Notes: generated by a model from the letters alone, not told the origin. A DNA stretch of 8,230 nt from JBNKFQ01 sp050289385 (GCA_050289385.1 JBNKFQ010000361.1:1-8230), one strand, 5' to 3'; shown: positions 1-6,220, numbered from the stretch's first letter. Numbers and translations are program-made.

Positions 1-290
1 GCTTCCACTTTGGGCAATACAATCAGGTCGGTGGCCTTGCTGACCGCAACTTCCAAATCGGCTACAGCCATCCTGGTCGAGGCATTAATGCGCACAGCCG
101 TTGTCTGGGCAGAAGTCGAAAAAAACGCTAAGGCCTTTTCCAGCTCCAAGCGGGCATCAGCTTTCTGCTCAGGCGATACTCCATCCTCCAAATCGAGAAT
201 CACCCCATCGGCTCCGCATGAGCGGGCTTTCGCCCAATAACGTTGTTTGAGGGGGACAAATAATAAAGAGCGGTATAAGGGAGTATTCAT
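1..290 (-). CDS. HpcH/HpaI aldolase / CitE-family lyase, 5' part (probable citramalyl-CoA lyase)
   Basis: N-terminal 96 residues of a CitE-like lyase; the rest lies beyond the left edge. The reading shows the family's opening signature: RSLLFVP (residues 7-13), a KA(x)SCGADG stretch, ILDLEDGV (31-38, with the conserved Asp-Leu-Glu-Asp), then K43 and AR (46-47). VRINA follows at 66-70 with the conserved Arg, and IVLPKVE at 90-96. CitE-type enzymes are cytosolic Mg-dependent TIM barrels that cleave malyl-, citramalyl- or citryl-CoA thioesters. ATG at 290-288 is preceded by AGGA on the minus strand and lies 11 bases after the stop of the transferase-hydratase gene, so the two are probably translated from one message. 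In this context the likely reaction is (citra)malyl-CoA to acetyl-CoA plus pyruvate (or glyoxylate). Family assignment is strong; substrate is inferred from neighbours. Confidence 0.9.
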   Translation of the reverse strand, partial: MNTPLYRSLLFVPLKQRYWAKARSCGADGVILDLEDGVSPEQKADARLELEKALAFFSTSAQTTAVRINASTRMAVADLEVAVSKATDLIVLPKVE

Positions 291-301
291 TTTTCCTGCC
301 T

Positions 302-2332
302 TTATATTTCGCCAGGTGTTGAAGGTTCTATGGAAGCCGTAGCCTTCATGGCCAGCTCTCCAGCCTCGGACTCGGCCCAAAGGTCGACACCGGCTTCGTT
401 TCGCTTTGCATTTACCCTGAAAGTACTGTTGTCAAAAAGAGGCTTTACCGACTGAAAAGTAAAGTGTTTAACCCTCTTGTCCGGTAGATGTTCTCTCAAC
501 AGATTGAGCAAACAAGTGGCAATCAAAGGTCCATGCACCACCAGCCCCGGATAGCCCAAAGCATTCCGGCAGTAATCTTCGTTGTAATGAATCTGATGGC
601 TGTTGAAGGTCAAAGCCGAATAACGAAACAGTAAAAACGGGTTTGGACTGATGACCTTTGTCCAATCCAGGTCGGCTGAAAAGGGCCGGGGTTTACGACT
701 GGCAAGTGAAGGGGTGTTTGCCATATAGACAATATCCTGTTCCTCCAGAAGACAGCCGCCCAGGCTGTCGGTAATTTCATGCGCGACAGTCACAAAAGCC
801 AGCCGGGATGCCTTGCCGTCCTTAAAGGTAATGTCCCTGACGACAGATTTGCGCTCTATCGTTTCACCCAGTGTTAGTGGCCGCCGCAACCGCAGCCGCC
901 CACCGGCCCACATGCGCCTGGGGTATTGGTCGGGAGCAGCGATAATACCGGTTTTAGGATGCCCTTCGATATCCAAAGCCGATGTATGGCTCGCCTCATT
1001 GAAGAATATCCAGTGCCAACCCGGCAGCAAATAAGTCTGATCCGAAAACAGAGCATCCAAATCGAGCGTGCACCGTAACGCTGAAATCCGGTCGTGACTC
1101 AGAACATCCTGCGCTATTCCGGTATTTCCCAACCAGCGCTCAATGTAGTCAGATTCATGGGATTGCGCCAAGTGGGTATGCGCCAAACCGGAAGGCAGAA
1201 ATTCCTCTCGCACGCGAGCAGTATGCTCACCCACCACCGGAACCGGGCTGAAACTGCCGCTATCCCATTCGGTTTTGATCGCAGGCGCGGGAAGCCCGGC
1301 GTTCACACCCGATGGCAAGGTCACGGGCCAATATCTCACCAGGGGATGATCAACGACCTCTTGCAGGGAGTTCAGGAATCCAAAAGCCATTTCCGCTTCG
1401 CTCAAGTCTGTTTCCAGCGTTTCGCGAGTATGCCGATAAAAGGCATCCTGAATGATGCTTTCAAGACGGTCTCGATGTTTGACACGTAGGTTATTGCTAA
1501 CAAAGAGAGGATCAGTCGCCAGTGATGGCTTGCGCAAAACACGGTGACAGAAATTTTGCCACTCCCGCTCATTCTGTATCGCCAGAATAATGGTTTTACG
1601 GTCTCTGGTTTGAAAAGCGCCGTAGGGCGCAATGGTTGGATGTTTCAACCCCGAGGTATCCGGCAGTGAGCCGGCGTATTTTTGATGAAGCAATGGAACA
1701 CTCATCCAGTCCACAGCGCTGTCAAACAAAGAAATTTTTATACCGCTTCCCTTACCTGTCTTGAAGCGACGCAGAACTGCCTGTTGAATACCGGTCAGAG
1801 CATTCATTCCCGCCGCAATATCGCAAAGGGAGATACCGATTCTTGAGGGGTGACCGGGCGGGCTGCTGCTGGCAATGAGTCCGCTTTCCGCCTGGATCAG
1901 TAAATCATAGGCTTTTCTATTCTGGTAAGCATTATACTCACCGTAACCACTGATATCGCAGGTGATCAATCGGGGATATTGCTTTCTGAGTTGATCGGAA
2001 CTCAGGCCGGCGCGAGTCGTGGCGCCGGGCGCCAGATTCTGGATGAACACATCGGCACGCGCCAGAAGCTCTTCCAGCAATGGCCGATCGTCCTCGGATT
2101 TAATGTCGAGAACCACGGACTCCTTGCCTCGATTGGCCCAGACAAAATAGGAAGATTCACCCTTCACCGCGTGATCGTAGCCGCGGGCAAAATCACCGGT
2201 TTTTCTTTCTATTTTGATAACCCTCGCACCCGCATCCGCCAAATGGCAGGAACACAGCGGCGCGGCCAACGCCTGCTCAAGGGAAACCACCAACAGTCTT
2301 TCACAGGGTTTAAGAGGTTGCTGTATAGCCAT
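302..2332 (-). CDS. Fused family III CoA-transferase and HTD2/MaoC-like enoyl-CoA hydratase (probable itaconate or mesaconate CoA-transferase/hydratase)
   Basis: A 676-residue two-domain protein. Residues about 10-385 are a CaiB/BaiF family III CoA-transferase: LLVVSLEQ.LAAP near 13-25, ADAGARVIKIE at 32-42, WANRGKESVVLDIK at 65-78, and the catalytic Asp as D171 in LCDIAAG. Single-domain members are usually about 400 residues, so this domain looks complete. Residues about 400-670 match the HTD2 / mesaconyl-C4-CoA hydratase type of double hotdog fold. Signs are RRMWAGGR (472-479), FRYSALTFN (569-577) with H579 and H582 behind it, and YPGLVVHGPL (594-603). The transferase would move CoA from a donor such as succinyl-CoA onto a C5 dicarboxylate, and the hydratase would add water to give citramalyl-CoA. 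ATG at 2332 is 9 bases after the dehydrogenase stop; the RBS is weak, suggesting translational coupling. Elsewhere the two activities are normally separate genes. Domain calls are firm; the substrate (itaconate versus mesaconate) is inference. Confidence 0.9.
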   Translation of the reverse strand: MAIQQPLKPCERLLVVSLEQALAAPLCSCHLADAGARVIKIERKTGDFARGYDHAVKGESSYFVWANRGKESVVLDIKSEDDRPLLEELLARADVFIQNLAPGATTRAGLSSDQLRKQYPRLITCDISGYGEYNAYQNRKAYDLLIQAESGLIASSSPPGHPSRIGISLCDIAAGMNALTGIQQAVLRRFKTGKGSGIKISLFDSAVDWMSVPLLHQKYAGSLPDTSGLKHPTIAPYGAFQTRDRKTIILAIQNEREWQNFCHRVLRKPSLATDPLFVSNNLRVKHRDRLESIIQDAFYRHTRETLETDLSEAEMAFGFLNSLQEVVDHPLVRYWPVTLPSGVNAGLPAPAIKTEWDSGSFSPVPVVGEHTARVREEFLPSGLAHTHLAQSHESDYIERWLGNTGIAQDVLSHDRISALRCTLDLDALFSDQTYLLPGWHWIFFNEASHTSALDIEGHPKTGIIAAPDQYPRRMWAGGRLRLRRPLTLGETIERKSVVRDITFKDGKASRLAFVTVAHEITDSLGGCLLEEQDIVYMANTPSLASRKPRPFSADLDWTKVISPNPFLLFRYSALTFNSHQIHYNEDYCRNALGYPGLVVHGPLIATCLLNLLREHLPDKRVKHFTFQSVKPLFDNSTFRVNAKRNEAGVDLWAESEAGELAMKATASIEPSTPGEI

Positions 2333-2341
2333 AACAAACGC

Positions 2342-3517
2342 TCAATAAGACCGGGGTAAACCCAGTTCGTGTTCGGCCAGGTAGGCCAGTATCAGATTGG
2401 TCGAGATCGGCGCTATTTGATACAGGCGGGTCTCCCTGAATTTGCGCTCAACATCGTATTCTTCCGCCATGCCGAAACCTCCGTGGGTTTGCAGACACAT
2501 ATCCGCTGCCGCCCAGGACGCTTCCGATGCCAGGAGTTTCGCCATATTCGCTTCGCTGCCCAATTTGGTTTTGTTTTCCACATGACCGGAAGAAAAATTT
2601 CGCGCGGCCCGGTTGACGACCTGTTCGGCAGCGAATGTTTGTGCATAACAGCGGGCGATGGGGAACTGTATACCCTGATTCTGGCCAATGGGCCGTCCGA
2701 AAACCTGGCGGTTACCCGCATAATCACTGGCCTTGTTGATAAACCAGTAGGCATCCCCAATACACTCCGAGGCAATCAGAATACGCTCCGCATTCATGGC
2801 CGACAAAATGATCTTAAAGCCCTGCCCTTCTTCACCGATCAAACACGAAGAAGGAATAGACAGGTTATCGAAAAAAATTTCCGTGGTGGCATGATTGATC
2901 ATGGTTCGTAGCGGGCGAATGGTCATACCGTTTTCACGGGCGTGTTCCATATCCAGAAGGAAAACCGACAACCCCTCTGATTTTTTTTGACCATCGCAAC
3001 GAGGCCGTGTTCTCGCGAGCAAAATCATCAAATCGGAATGTTCCGCACGGGAAATCCAGACTTTTTGTCCATTGATAAGATAATCATCACCCTGACGAAC
3101 TGCCGTGGTGGTGATACGGGTGGTATCCGTTCCGGCATTGGGTTCGGTGACACCGAAAGCCTGTAACCTGAGTTCACCCGATGCGATCCTGGGCAAATAC
3201 TTCCGCTTTTGCTCGCTGCTGCCGTAATTGAGCAATGAACTCATGGTGTACATTTGCGCATGACAAGCGCTGGCATTAGCGCCGAATTCATGAATAGCCT
3301 GCATCAGCTGCGCACCAAAGCTCAAAGGCAACCCACTGCCACCATATTCTTCCGGGATCAGGCAGGCCAGCAGGCCGGCGTCGGTTAACGCTTGAACAAA
3401 CCCGGACGGATAAGCACGTTCTCTATCGTTATCGCGCCAATATTCTGCGGGAAACTCTTCACATATCTGTTTTGCGGTTTCCCTCATGGGGGAAACCAGA
3501 TCATCTACATTCGTCAT
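2342..3517 (-). CDS. Acyl-CoA dehydrogenase family flavoprotein lacking the usual catalytic Glu
   Basis: 391 residues, the usual length for a single-chain acyl-CoA dehydrogenase (FAD enzyme that forms an alpha,beta double bond in an acyl-CoA and passes electrons to ETF). Seen: N-terminal helical domain with IPEEYGGSG (54-62); beta domain with GVTEPNAGTD (122-131) and KVWISRAEH (152-160); C-terminal helical domain with NRQVFGRPIG (269-278) and the second family signature, QTHGGFGM through E362 (343-362). Odd: in medium-chain enzymes the catalytic Glu sits in a YQIYEGT motif, whereas here residues 366-372 read YQIAPIS, putting Pro370 at that position. The alternative site used by long-chain and isovaleryl enzymes aligns to S264 (NKASDY), also not Glu. 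First gene of the operon, divergent from the LysR gene. A role on a branched C5 or methylsuccinyl-type CoA ester is possible from context only. ATG at 3517 has no strong Shine-Dalgarno. Confidence 0.92.
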   Translation of the reverse strand: MTNVDDLVSPMRETAKQICEEFPAEYWRDNDRERAYPSGFVQALTDAGLLACLIPEEYGGSGLPLSFGAQLMQAIHEFGANASACHAQMYTMSSLLNYGSSEQKRKYLPRIASGELRLQAFGVTEPNAGTDTTRITTTAVRQGDDYLINGQKVWISRAEHSDLMILLARTRPRCDGQKKSEGLSVFLLDMEHARENGMTIRPLRTMINHATTEIFFDNLSIPSSCLIGEEGQGFKIILSAMNAERILIASECIGDAYWFINKASDYAGNRQVFGRPIGQNQGIQFPIARCYAQTFAAEQVVNRAARNFSSGHVENKTKLGSEANMAKLLASEASWAAADMCLQTHGGFGMAEEYDVERKFRETRLYQIAPISTNLILAYLAEHELGLPRSY

Positions 3518-3576
3518 TTGGCTTTACACATTATCGAATTGCGTTTGAAAAAATTGGGCAATGACAGCCTCTCTTA

Positions 3577-3604
3577 TTGATCACTTGACTTGTGTCAGTA
3601 TAGT
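3577..3604 (+). promoter_or_regulatory. Candidate promoter of the LysR gene
   Basis: TTGATC (3577-3582) and TATAGT (3599-3604) are spaced 16 bases apart and point toward the LysR gene, giving a leader of roughly 50 bases. Both boxes lie within the dyad, which would fit autorepression. On the opposite strand the same place reads TATACT (3603-3598), a possible -10 for the operon with only a weak -35, as expected for an activator-dependent promoter. Judged by eye only. Confidence 0.35.
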
Positions 3605-3609
3605 GATCA
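3578..3609. promoter_or_regulatory. Dyad-symmetric candidate LysR-regulator operator
   Basis: TGATCAC (3578-3584) and GTGATCA (3603-3609) form a perfect 7-base inverted repeat with 18 bases between. A smaller dyad, TGAC-N4-GTCA, lies inside at 3586-3597. It sits in the 143-base spacer between the divergent operon and the LysR gene, where LysR-type regulators typically bind. The sequence symmetry is seen directly; binding by the adjacent regulator is inferred. Confidence 0.55.
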
Positions 3610-3660
3610 CCATGTCATAATTAAAATATACTTTTATTAGTTAAACCATAAACTTTCCTT

Positions 3661-4548
3661 ATGAATACCAACTCACTCAGATATCTACAAGTTACCGCGT
3701 CCTCAGGAAGCTTTACCAAAGCGGCTGAATTGCTTGGTGTAGCCCAGCCGGCCGTGAGCATGGCCATAAAAAAACTTGAGGAAGAGTATGGTATTAGTTT
3801 ATTTCATCGAGAAAATCGTCAAATTTTTTTGACTGACGAAGGCCGGATTTTCCTGGCCCACGCTGAAAAAATTCTAGCGGCCGTGGATGATGCTGAATTG
3901 GAAATGAAAGAACTCAAAGGTTTGATACAAGGCACCGTCAGAGTCGGGATACCGAGCATGTTGGGCTCCTATTACTTCCCGCCTATATTAATGGCATTCC
4001 ACCACTGCTTTCCCTCTTTGGAAATATCAGTCATTGAAGGGGGAACACTATCACTGCAAAAAATGCTCGAAAATGGTCAATTGGATTTAAGTATTATTAT
4101 GCCCCTAACCTCCTCGGATCAACTGGAGACAAGGACATTGGTTCGAGAACAAATGTTAGTAGCCGTTGCTCGCGAACATGCTCTGGCAAAACGGAAAAAC
4201 GTCACAGCAAAACAATTTTTCCGGGAAGAGTTAGCGTTATTCCACCCGGGTTACATCCATCGAAAAATTATCGATGAGTTGGCGGAAAAATCCGGAAACA
4301 AACCCAAAGTCATTTTTGAAACAAACCTCATCCCTTTAATTAAATCCATCATTAAACAAGGTTTTAGCATATCAACCCTATTAGCCATGGCCCTTGAAGA
4401 TGAACCGGATATTATTGGATTGCCATTCAACCCACCGATCTGGCTGGACTTACGCATAGCCTGGCGAAAGGAAGGATATTTATCAAAGGCAAATCAATCA
4501 TTCCTGTCGTTTTTATTGGAACAAGGCGTTGCCAGAACAACCCGATAA
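3661..4548 (+). CDS. LysR-type transcriptional regulator, probable activator of the divergent CoA-ester operon
   Basis: 295 residues, standard length for the family. The N-terminal winged helix-turn-helix covers about residues 2-60: SGSFTKAAELLGVAQPAVS (15-33) is the classic LysR recognition segment, followed by IKKLEEEYGISLFHR. A linker helix of about 60-90 leads to the periplasmic-binding-protein-like effector domain (about 93-290), opening with GTVRVGIPS. Such proteins act as cytosolic tetramers responding to a small molecule. Divergent orientation to the acyl-CoA dehydrogenase, transferase-hydratase and lyase genes, with a shared dyad, makes it the likely pathway-specific regulator, analogous in position to the itaconate-responsive LysR regulator of Pseudomonas. 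The ATG at 3661 lacks a good Shine-Dalgarno (CTTTCCTT precedes it), but it places the HTH at the usual distance from the N-terminus and no better in-frame start is evident. Confidence 0.93.
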   Translation: MNTNSLRYLQVTASSGSFTKAAELLGVAQPAVSMAIKKLEEEYGISLFHRENRQIFLTDEGRIFLAHAEKILAAVDDAELEMKELKGLIQGTVRVGIPSMLGSYYFPPILMAFHHCFPSLEISVIEGGTLSLQKMLENGQLDLSIIMPLTSSDQLETRTLVREQMLVAVAREHALAKRKNVTAKQFFREELALFHPGYIHRKIIDELAEKSGNKPKVIFETNLIPLIKSIIKQGFSISTLLAMALEDEPDIIGLPFNPPIWLDLRIAWRKEGYLSKANQSFLSFLLEQGVARTTR

Positions 4549-4905
4549 CCATCACTGTCCCTCATTTTTTTTCATCCGGGAATATTATGTTGGGCCAACT
4601 CAGATTCTGCAGAATATTCAACCACAGACGGGCTGGAATTCGAGTTGGTCACATTGATTGTTACTAATGTCCCCGGGTTGAATTTTGCTGCCGACAACTG
4701 ATGAGGTCGAACCGGGCGAAGTTTTTGATTCGATTGAAATTTTACTCAATTTTACCTTGTTTAACATGCGTAAACACCTGGTTTTGGCACTCAAATCGGA
4801 CTTCCAGGGACGCGCAGAAAGCCGAAACAGAGCATAAAACCTGGAAGCGGTATTTTGCTATTCAAACGAGTTCTCCAAGCTCAAATATCGGCGAATTTTT
4901 TTAGC

Positions 4906-5065
4906 CTGTACACGACAATTTTTGCTAAGAGGAAAGATAACTCACTGATACAAAACGTGATTTCATATAATCAGGTTTCGCCAATGCCTGAAGCGACTGA
5001 CAGCAGTCAAGCCTCCGGGGAAATCCACCCTGGTTGCTTCTTGACCAATAAAATGTCGTGTACAG
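4906..5065. repeat. 12-base inverted repeat pair bounding 160 bases (possible MITE or element ends)
   Basis: CTGTACACGACA (4906-4917) and TGTCGTGTACAG (5054-5065) are perfect reverse complements. With one extra base or mismatch the similarity runs inward through a TTTT run, giving about 17 related bases. The 136 internal bases have no good open frame and contain small hairpins, for example GACTG-ACAG-CAGTC at 4995-5008 and GTCAAG/CTTGAC at 5006-5011 and 5040-5045. A short non-coding element with terminal inverted repeats fits a MITE-like structure. I see no clear target-site duplication just outside (AGC on the left, AGT on the right), and I do not recognise the family. Confidence 0.45.
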
Positions 5066-5113
5066 AGTATTTCCTGGCATCTTTCCTTTGCTTTTCAATT
5101 ACTCACTTTGGTT

Positions 5114-5139
5114 CGACCCCCTCGCCCGACCCCCTCGCC
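5114..5139. repeat. Perfect tandem duplication of a 13-base unit
   Basis: CGACCCCCTCGCC occurs twice back to back (5114-5126 and 5127-5139). The 13-base period is not a multiple of three, so a copy-number change would shift any frame through it. Seen directly; function unknown. Confidence 0.9.
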
Positions 5140-5333
5140 AAATCGCGGTTCCCAAACCTCTTGCCGCCCGTCTGAACCAACGAAACGGCTCGACTGATAC
5201 TCACGCTGTTCGAAGAAAGTGGGGATAATTCTTACTATCCTCTCTTTATCTGGACTGTGGCACACCCAGGTAAGAGGAGAACTCATCTCAAACCCAAGTT
5301 CAATTCCGCGAACGGTATAACCTCCGTTTTTCG

Positions 5334-5350
5334 CACCGCCATGGGCGGTG
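5334..5350. repeat. Short GC-rich hairpin
   Basis: CACCGCC (5334-5340) and GGCGGTG (5344-5350) form a 7-base-pair stem with a 3-base ATG loop. On neither strand does a T-run follow directly, so it is not a standard intrinsic terminator. It stands out as GC-rich in a poorer context and could be a structured end of a mobile element or an RNA stem. Confidence 0.5.
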
Positions 5351-5383
5351 GTTTAGCGATTTTAATTACAGGGTAGACTTTGC

Positions 5384-5461
5384 TTACTTGCCATTTTTAA
5401 CCAGTTCCGTTAATCGAGGAATGTAATGCTTTTTCCATCTCCGATCAGCATTGTTAAACAT
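5384..5461 (-). CDS. Tiny open frame of 25 codons directly behind the 110-residue frame
   Basis: ATG at 5461-5459 lies 3 bases after the stop of the preceding frame (5467-5465). It encodes 25 residues beginning MFNNADRRWKKHYIP and ends at TAA (5386-5384). The composition is protein-like, basic and amphipathic, but there is no Shine-Dalgarno and I recognise no family. It may be a coupled small protein or, more likely, the leftover start of a truncated gene. Confidence 0.15.
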   Translation of the reverse strand: MFNNADRRWKKHYIPRLTELVKNGK

Positions 5462-5464
5462 TAT

Positions 5465-5797
5465 TCAAGTGTTCGATATCGCTTCATTTTTGTTCGATTT
5501 CGGCAACTTGACAGGTGTGTAAAATGCATAAAGTCTAATCGTTGTTTTCCCATCCTGATCATGAAAACTAAAAATATAAGGGCTTTCTATTTCCCCACTC
5601 TCTGTAAAAAAAGAAGCCATCACAAGTAATTTTCCAAGTACAATTTTTAAAACTTTCATTTCTTTTTTGAACGTTTTCGGATTCAAACCGAATTTGCTAA
5701 TTACATCCTCAAATGGATTTGCGTCTTTAATTGTGAAATATATTGTATTGCCTTCCTCCTCTTCCAAATTGTTAGTATTGTAATTACTAGACTCCAT
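5465..5797 (-). CDS. Hypothetical protein, 110 residues
   Basis: I do not recognise this gene. The product is soluble-looking, with no signal peptide or membrane segment: an acidic start (NLEEEEGN, residues 9-16), then IYFTIKDANPFEDVISKFGL (about 18-38), a lysine-rich central helix candidate (about 40-62), and a C-terminal half with alternating hydrophobic residues suggesting beta strands (PYIFSFHDQDGKTTIRLYAF, about 73-92). It is AT-rich compared with the metabolic genes on either side. ATG at 5797 lacks a clear ribosome binding site. It follows a broken minus-strand frame by 27 bases and precedes a 25-codon frame by 3 bases, so it may be part of a small decayed minus-strand operon. Coding is plausible but not proven. 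Confidence 0.45.
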   Translation of the reverse strand: MESSNYNTNNLEEEEGNTIYFTIKDANPFEDVISKFGLNPKTFKKEMKVLKIVLGKLLVMASFFTESGEIESPYIFSFHDQDGKTTIRLYAFYTPVKLPKSNKNEAISNT

Positions 5798-5824
5798 CCA
5801 TAAATTAAAGTTTTTAAAATAAGG

Positions 5825-6034
5825 TCATATTTTTTTGACAGAGGAATCTATCGTAAATGTATAATCGAGCACCGTATTAATTACTACTTCATCACCTTCG
5901 GTATCCATTGTCATTTGAGAAAATATTTCATCACTATCATTCTCTTTTGTGCTTATTACTTCCTTTGCCACTACTTCCAAATTGACCACCATAAAAATCA
6001 TCTAAATGAGAGTATTTTTTATAAAATAGATCAT
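5825..6034 (-). pseudogene. Short hypothetical gene interrupted by an in-frame TAG
   Basis: A strong Shine-Dalgarno (GAGGTGA, complement of 6041-6047) sits 6 bases before ATG 6034-6032. That frame ends at TAG (6004-6002) after ten codons. The very next codon is ATG (6001-5999), and the same frame then runs 58 codons to TGA at 5827-5825. The second part is protein-like: NLEVVAKEVISTKEN at about 7-21, then acidic, then VVINTVLDYTFTID at 39-52. I read this as one small gene of about 69 codons with a nonsense change, or alternatively a leader peptide followed by a 58-residue protein. No family is recognised. The competing plus-strand frame through here (5915-6112) has lower-complexity, AT-driven composition. 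Confidence 0.35.
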
Positions 6035-6071
6035 TTAACTTCACCTCATATTTTTACAACATATAATTATG

Positions 6072-6194
6072 TCATTTGCATCGATTTTTCGTCTTTAGAA
6101 AGAAAAAAATGACACGGCTATTACTTACTTGAATCCCTCCATTTTCGATAACGTCATCAATATTTATTACCTCTTTATGGCCGTTATCGGCTAC
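6072..6194 (-). other. Start-less open frame of 40 codons, possible gene remnant
   Basis: Between TGA at 6197-6195 and TGA at 6074-6072 the minus strand has an open frame without a start codon at its head. Its first part reads like ordinary protein (GHKEVINIDDVIENGG) before becoming Phe-rich. It lies just after the dipeptidase-like gene, on the same strand as the other short frames of this AT-rich area. Weak evidence; recorded because it continues the chain of minus-strand fragments. Confidence 0.12.
6146..6189. repeat. 8-base inverted repeat behind the dipeptidase-like gene
   Basis: CGATAACG (6146-6153) and CGTTATCG (6182-6189) are perfect inverted copies separated by 28 bases. On the minus strand they lie 32 bases past the dipeptidase stop. 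A T-run is absent on the minus strand, so it is not a classical terminator, though it could stabilise the 3' end of the message. Confidence 0.4.
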
Positions 6195-6199
6195 TCAGG

Positions 6200-6211
6200 A
6201 ACACATGTGTT
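6200..6211. repeat. 12-base perfect palindrome
   Basis: AACACATGTGTT is self-complementary over 12 bases and begins about 10 bases past the stop of the dipeptidase-like gene. It could be a protein-binding site or a short stem; no T-run accompanies it. Confidence 0.4.
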
Positions 6212-6220
6212 GCGTGTTAA

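Larger units (their letters stand above)
5095..5352 (-). other. Open frame of 85 codons, possible gene remnant
   Basis: The frame is open from just after a TAA at 5355-5353 to a TGA at 5097-5095. The only ATG, at 5286, would give 63 residues and lies 22 codons inside. Upstream of that ATG the translation continues protein-like (GAKNGGYTVRGIELGFE), so if coding it probably lost its 5' end. The C-terminus GEGVGRGGR is created by the 13-base tandem duplication. I recognise no family, and it could equally be a chance open frame in element DNA. Confidence 0.2.
4549..5464. other. Long gene-poor segment after the LysR gene
   Basis: No open frame here resembles a known protein to me. A plus-strand frame at 4701-4904 and another at 4855-5175 overlap each other and have protein sequences unlike normal coding sequence. 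The segment contains the inverted-repeat pair at 4906-5065, the tandem duplication at 5114-5139, the hairpin at 5334-5350, and a minus-strand open frame at 5095-5352, each listed separately. I see no clear intrinsic terminator after the LysR stop: a T-run at about 4565-4573 has no convincing stem before it. The segment reads as mobile-element debris or decayed genes, but nothing identifies the source. Confidence 0.5.

Noticed and set aside
10..240. Plus-strand open frame of 76 codons
   Set aside because: It lies opposite the CitE-family gene, whose minus-strand translation shows clear conserved motifs.
1094..1489. Plus-strand open frame of 131 codons, and others at 813-1034 and 1979-2359
   Set aside because: All are antisense to the transferase-hydratase fusion, which has unmistakable domain motifs over the same bases.
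2369..2911. Plus-strand open frame of 180 codons
   Set aside because: Antisense shadow of the acyl-CoA dehydrogenase gene; its translation is Arg/Phe-rich with no family features.
4549..4600. Possible intrinsic terminator after the LysR gene at the T-run near 4565
   Set aside because: The only complementary segments (CCCGAT and ATCCGGG) flank the T-run rather than precede it, so the geometry is wrong.
4701..4904. Plus-strand open frame of 67 codons
   Set aside because: Unusual composition (Trp, Cys and Ser clusters), no good start context and no recognised family; not supportable as a gene.
4855..5175. Plus-strand open frame of 106 codons
   Set aside because: Runs through the inverted-repeat element and the tandem duplication, with no domain or ribosome binding site evident.
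4906..5360. CRISPR array or tandem repeat array
   Set aside because: Only one inverted pair and one two-copy 13-base duplication are present; no regularly spaced repeats.
5915..6112. Plus-strand open frame of 65 codons with a hydrophobic start resembling a membrane segment
   Set aside because: Hydrophobicity comes from T-rich AT-biased DNA, and the opposite strand gives more protein-like frames with a strong ribosome binding site.
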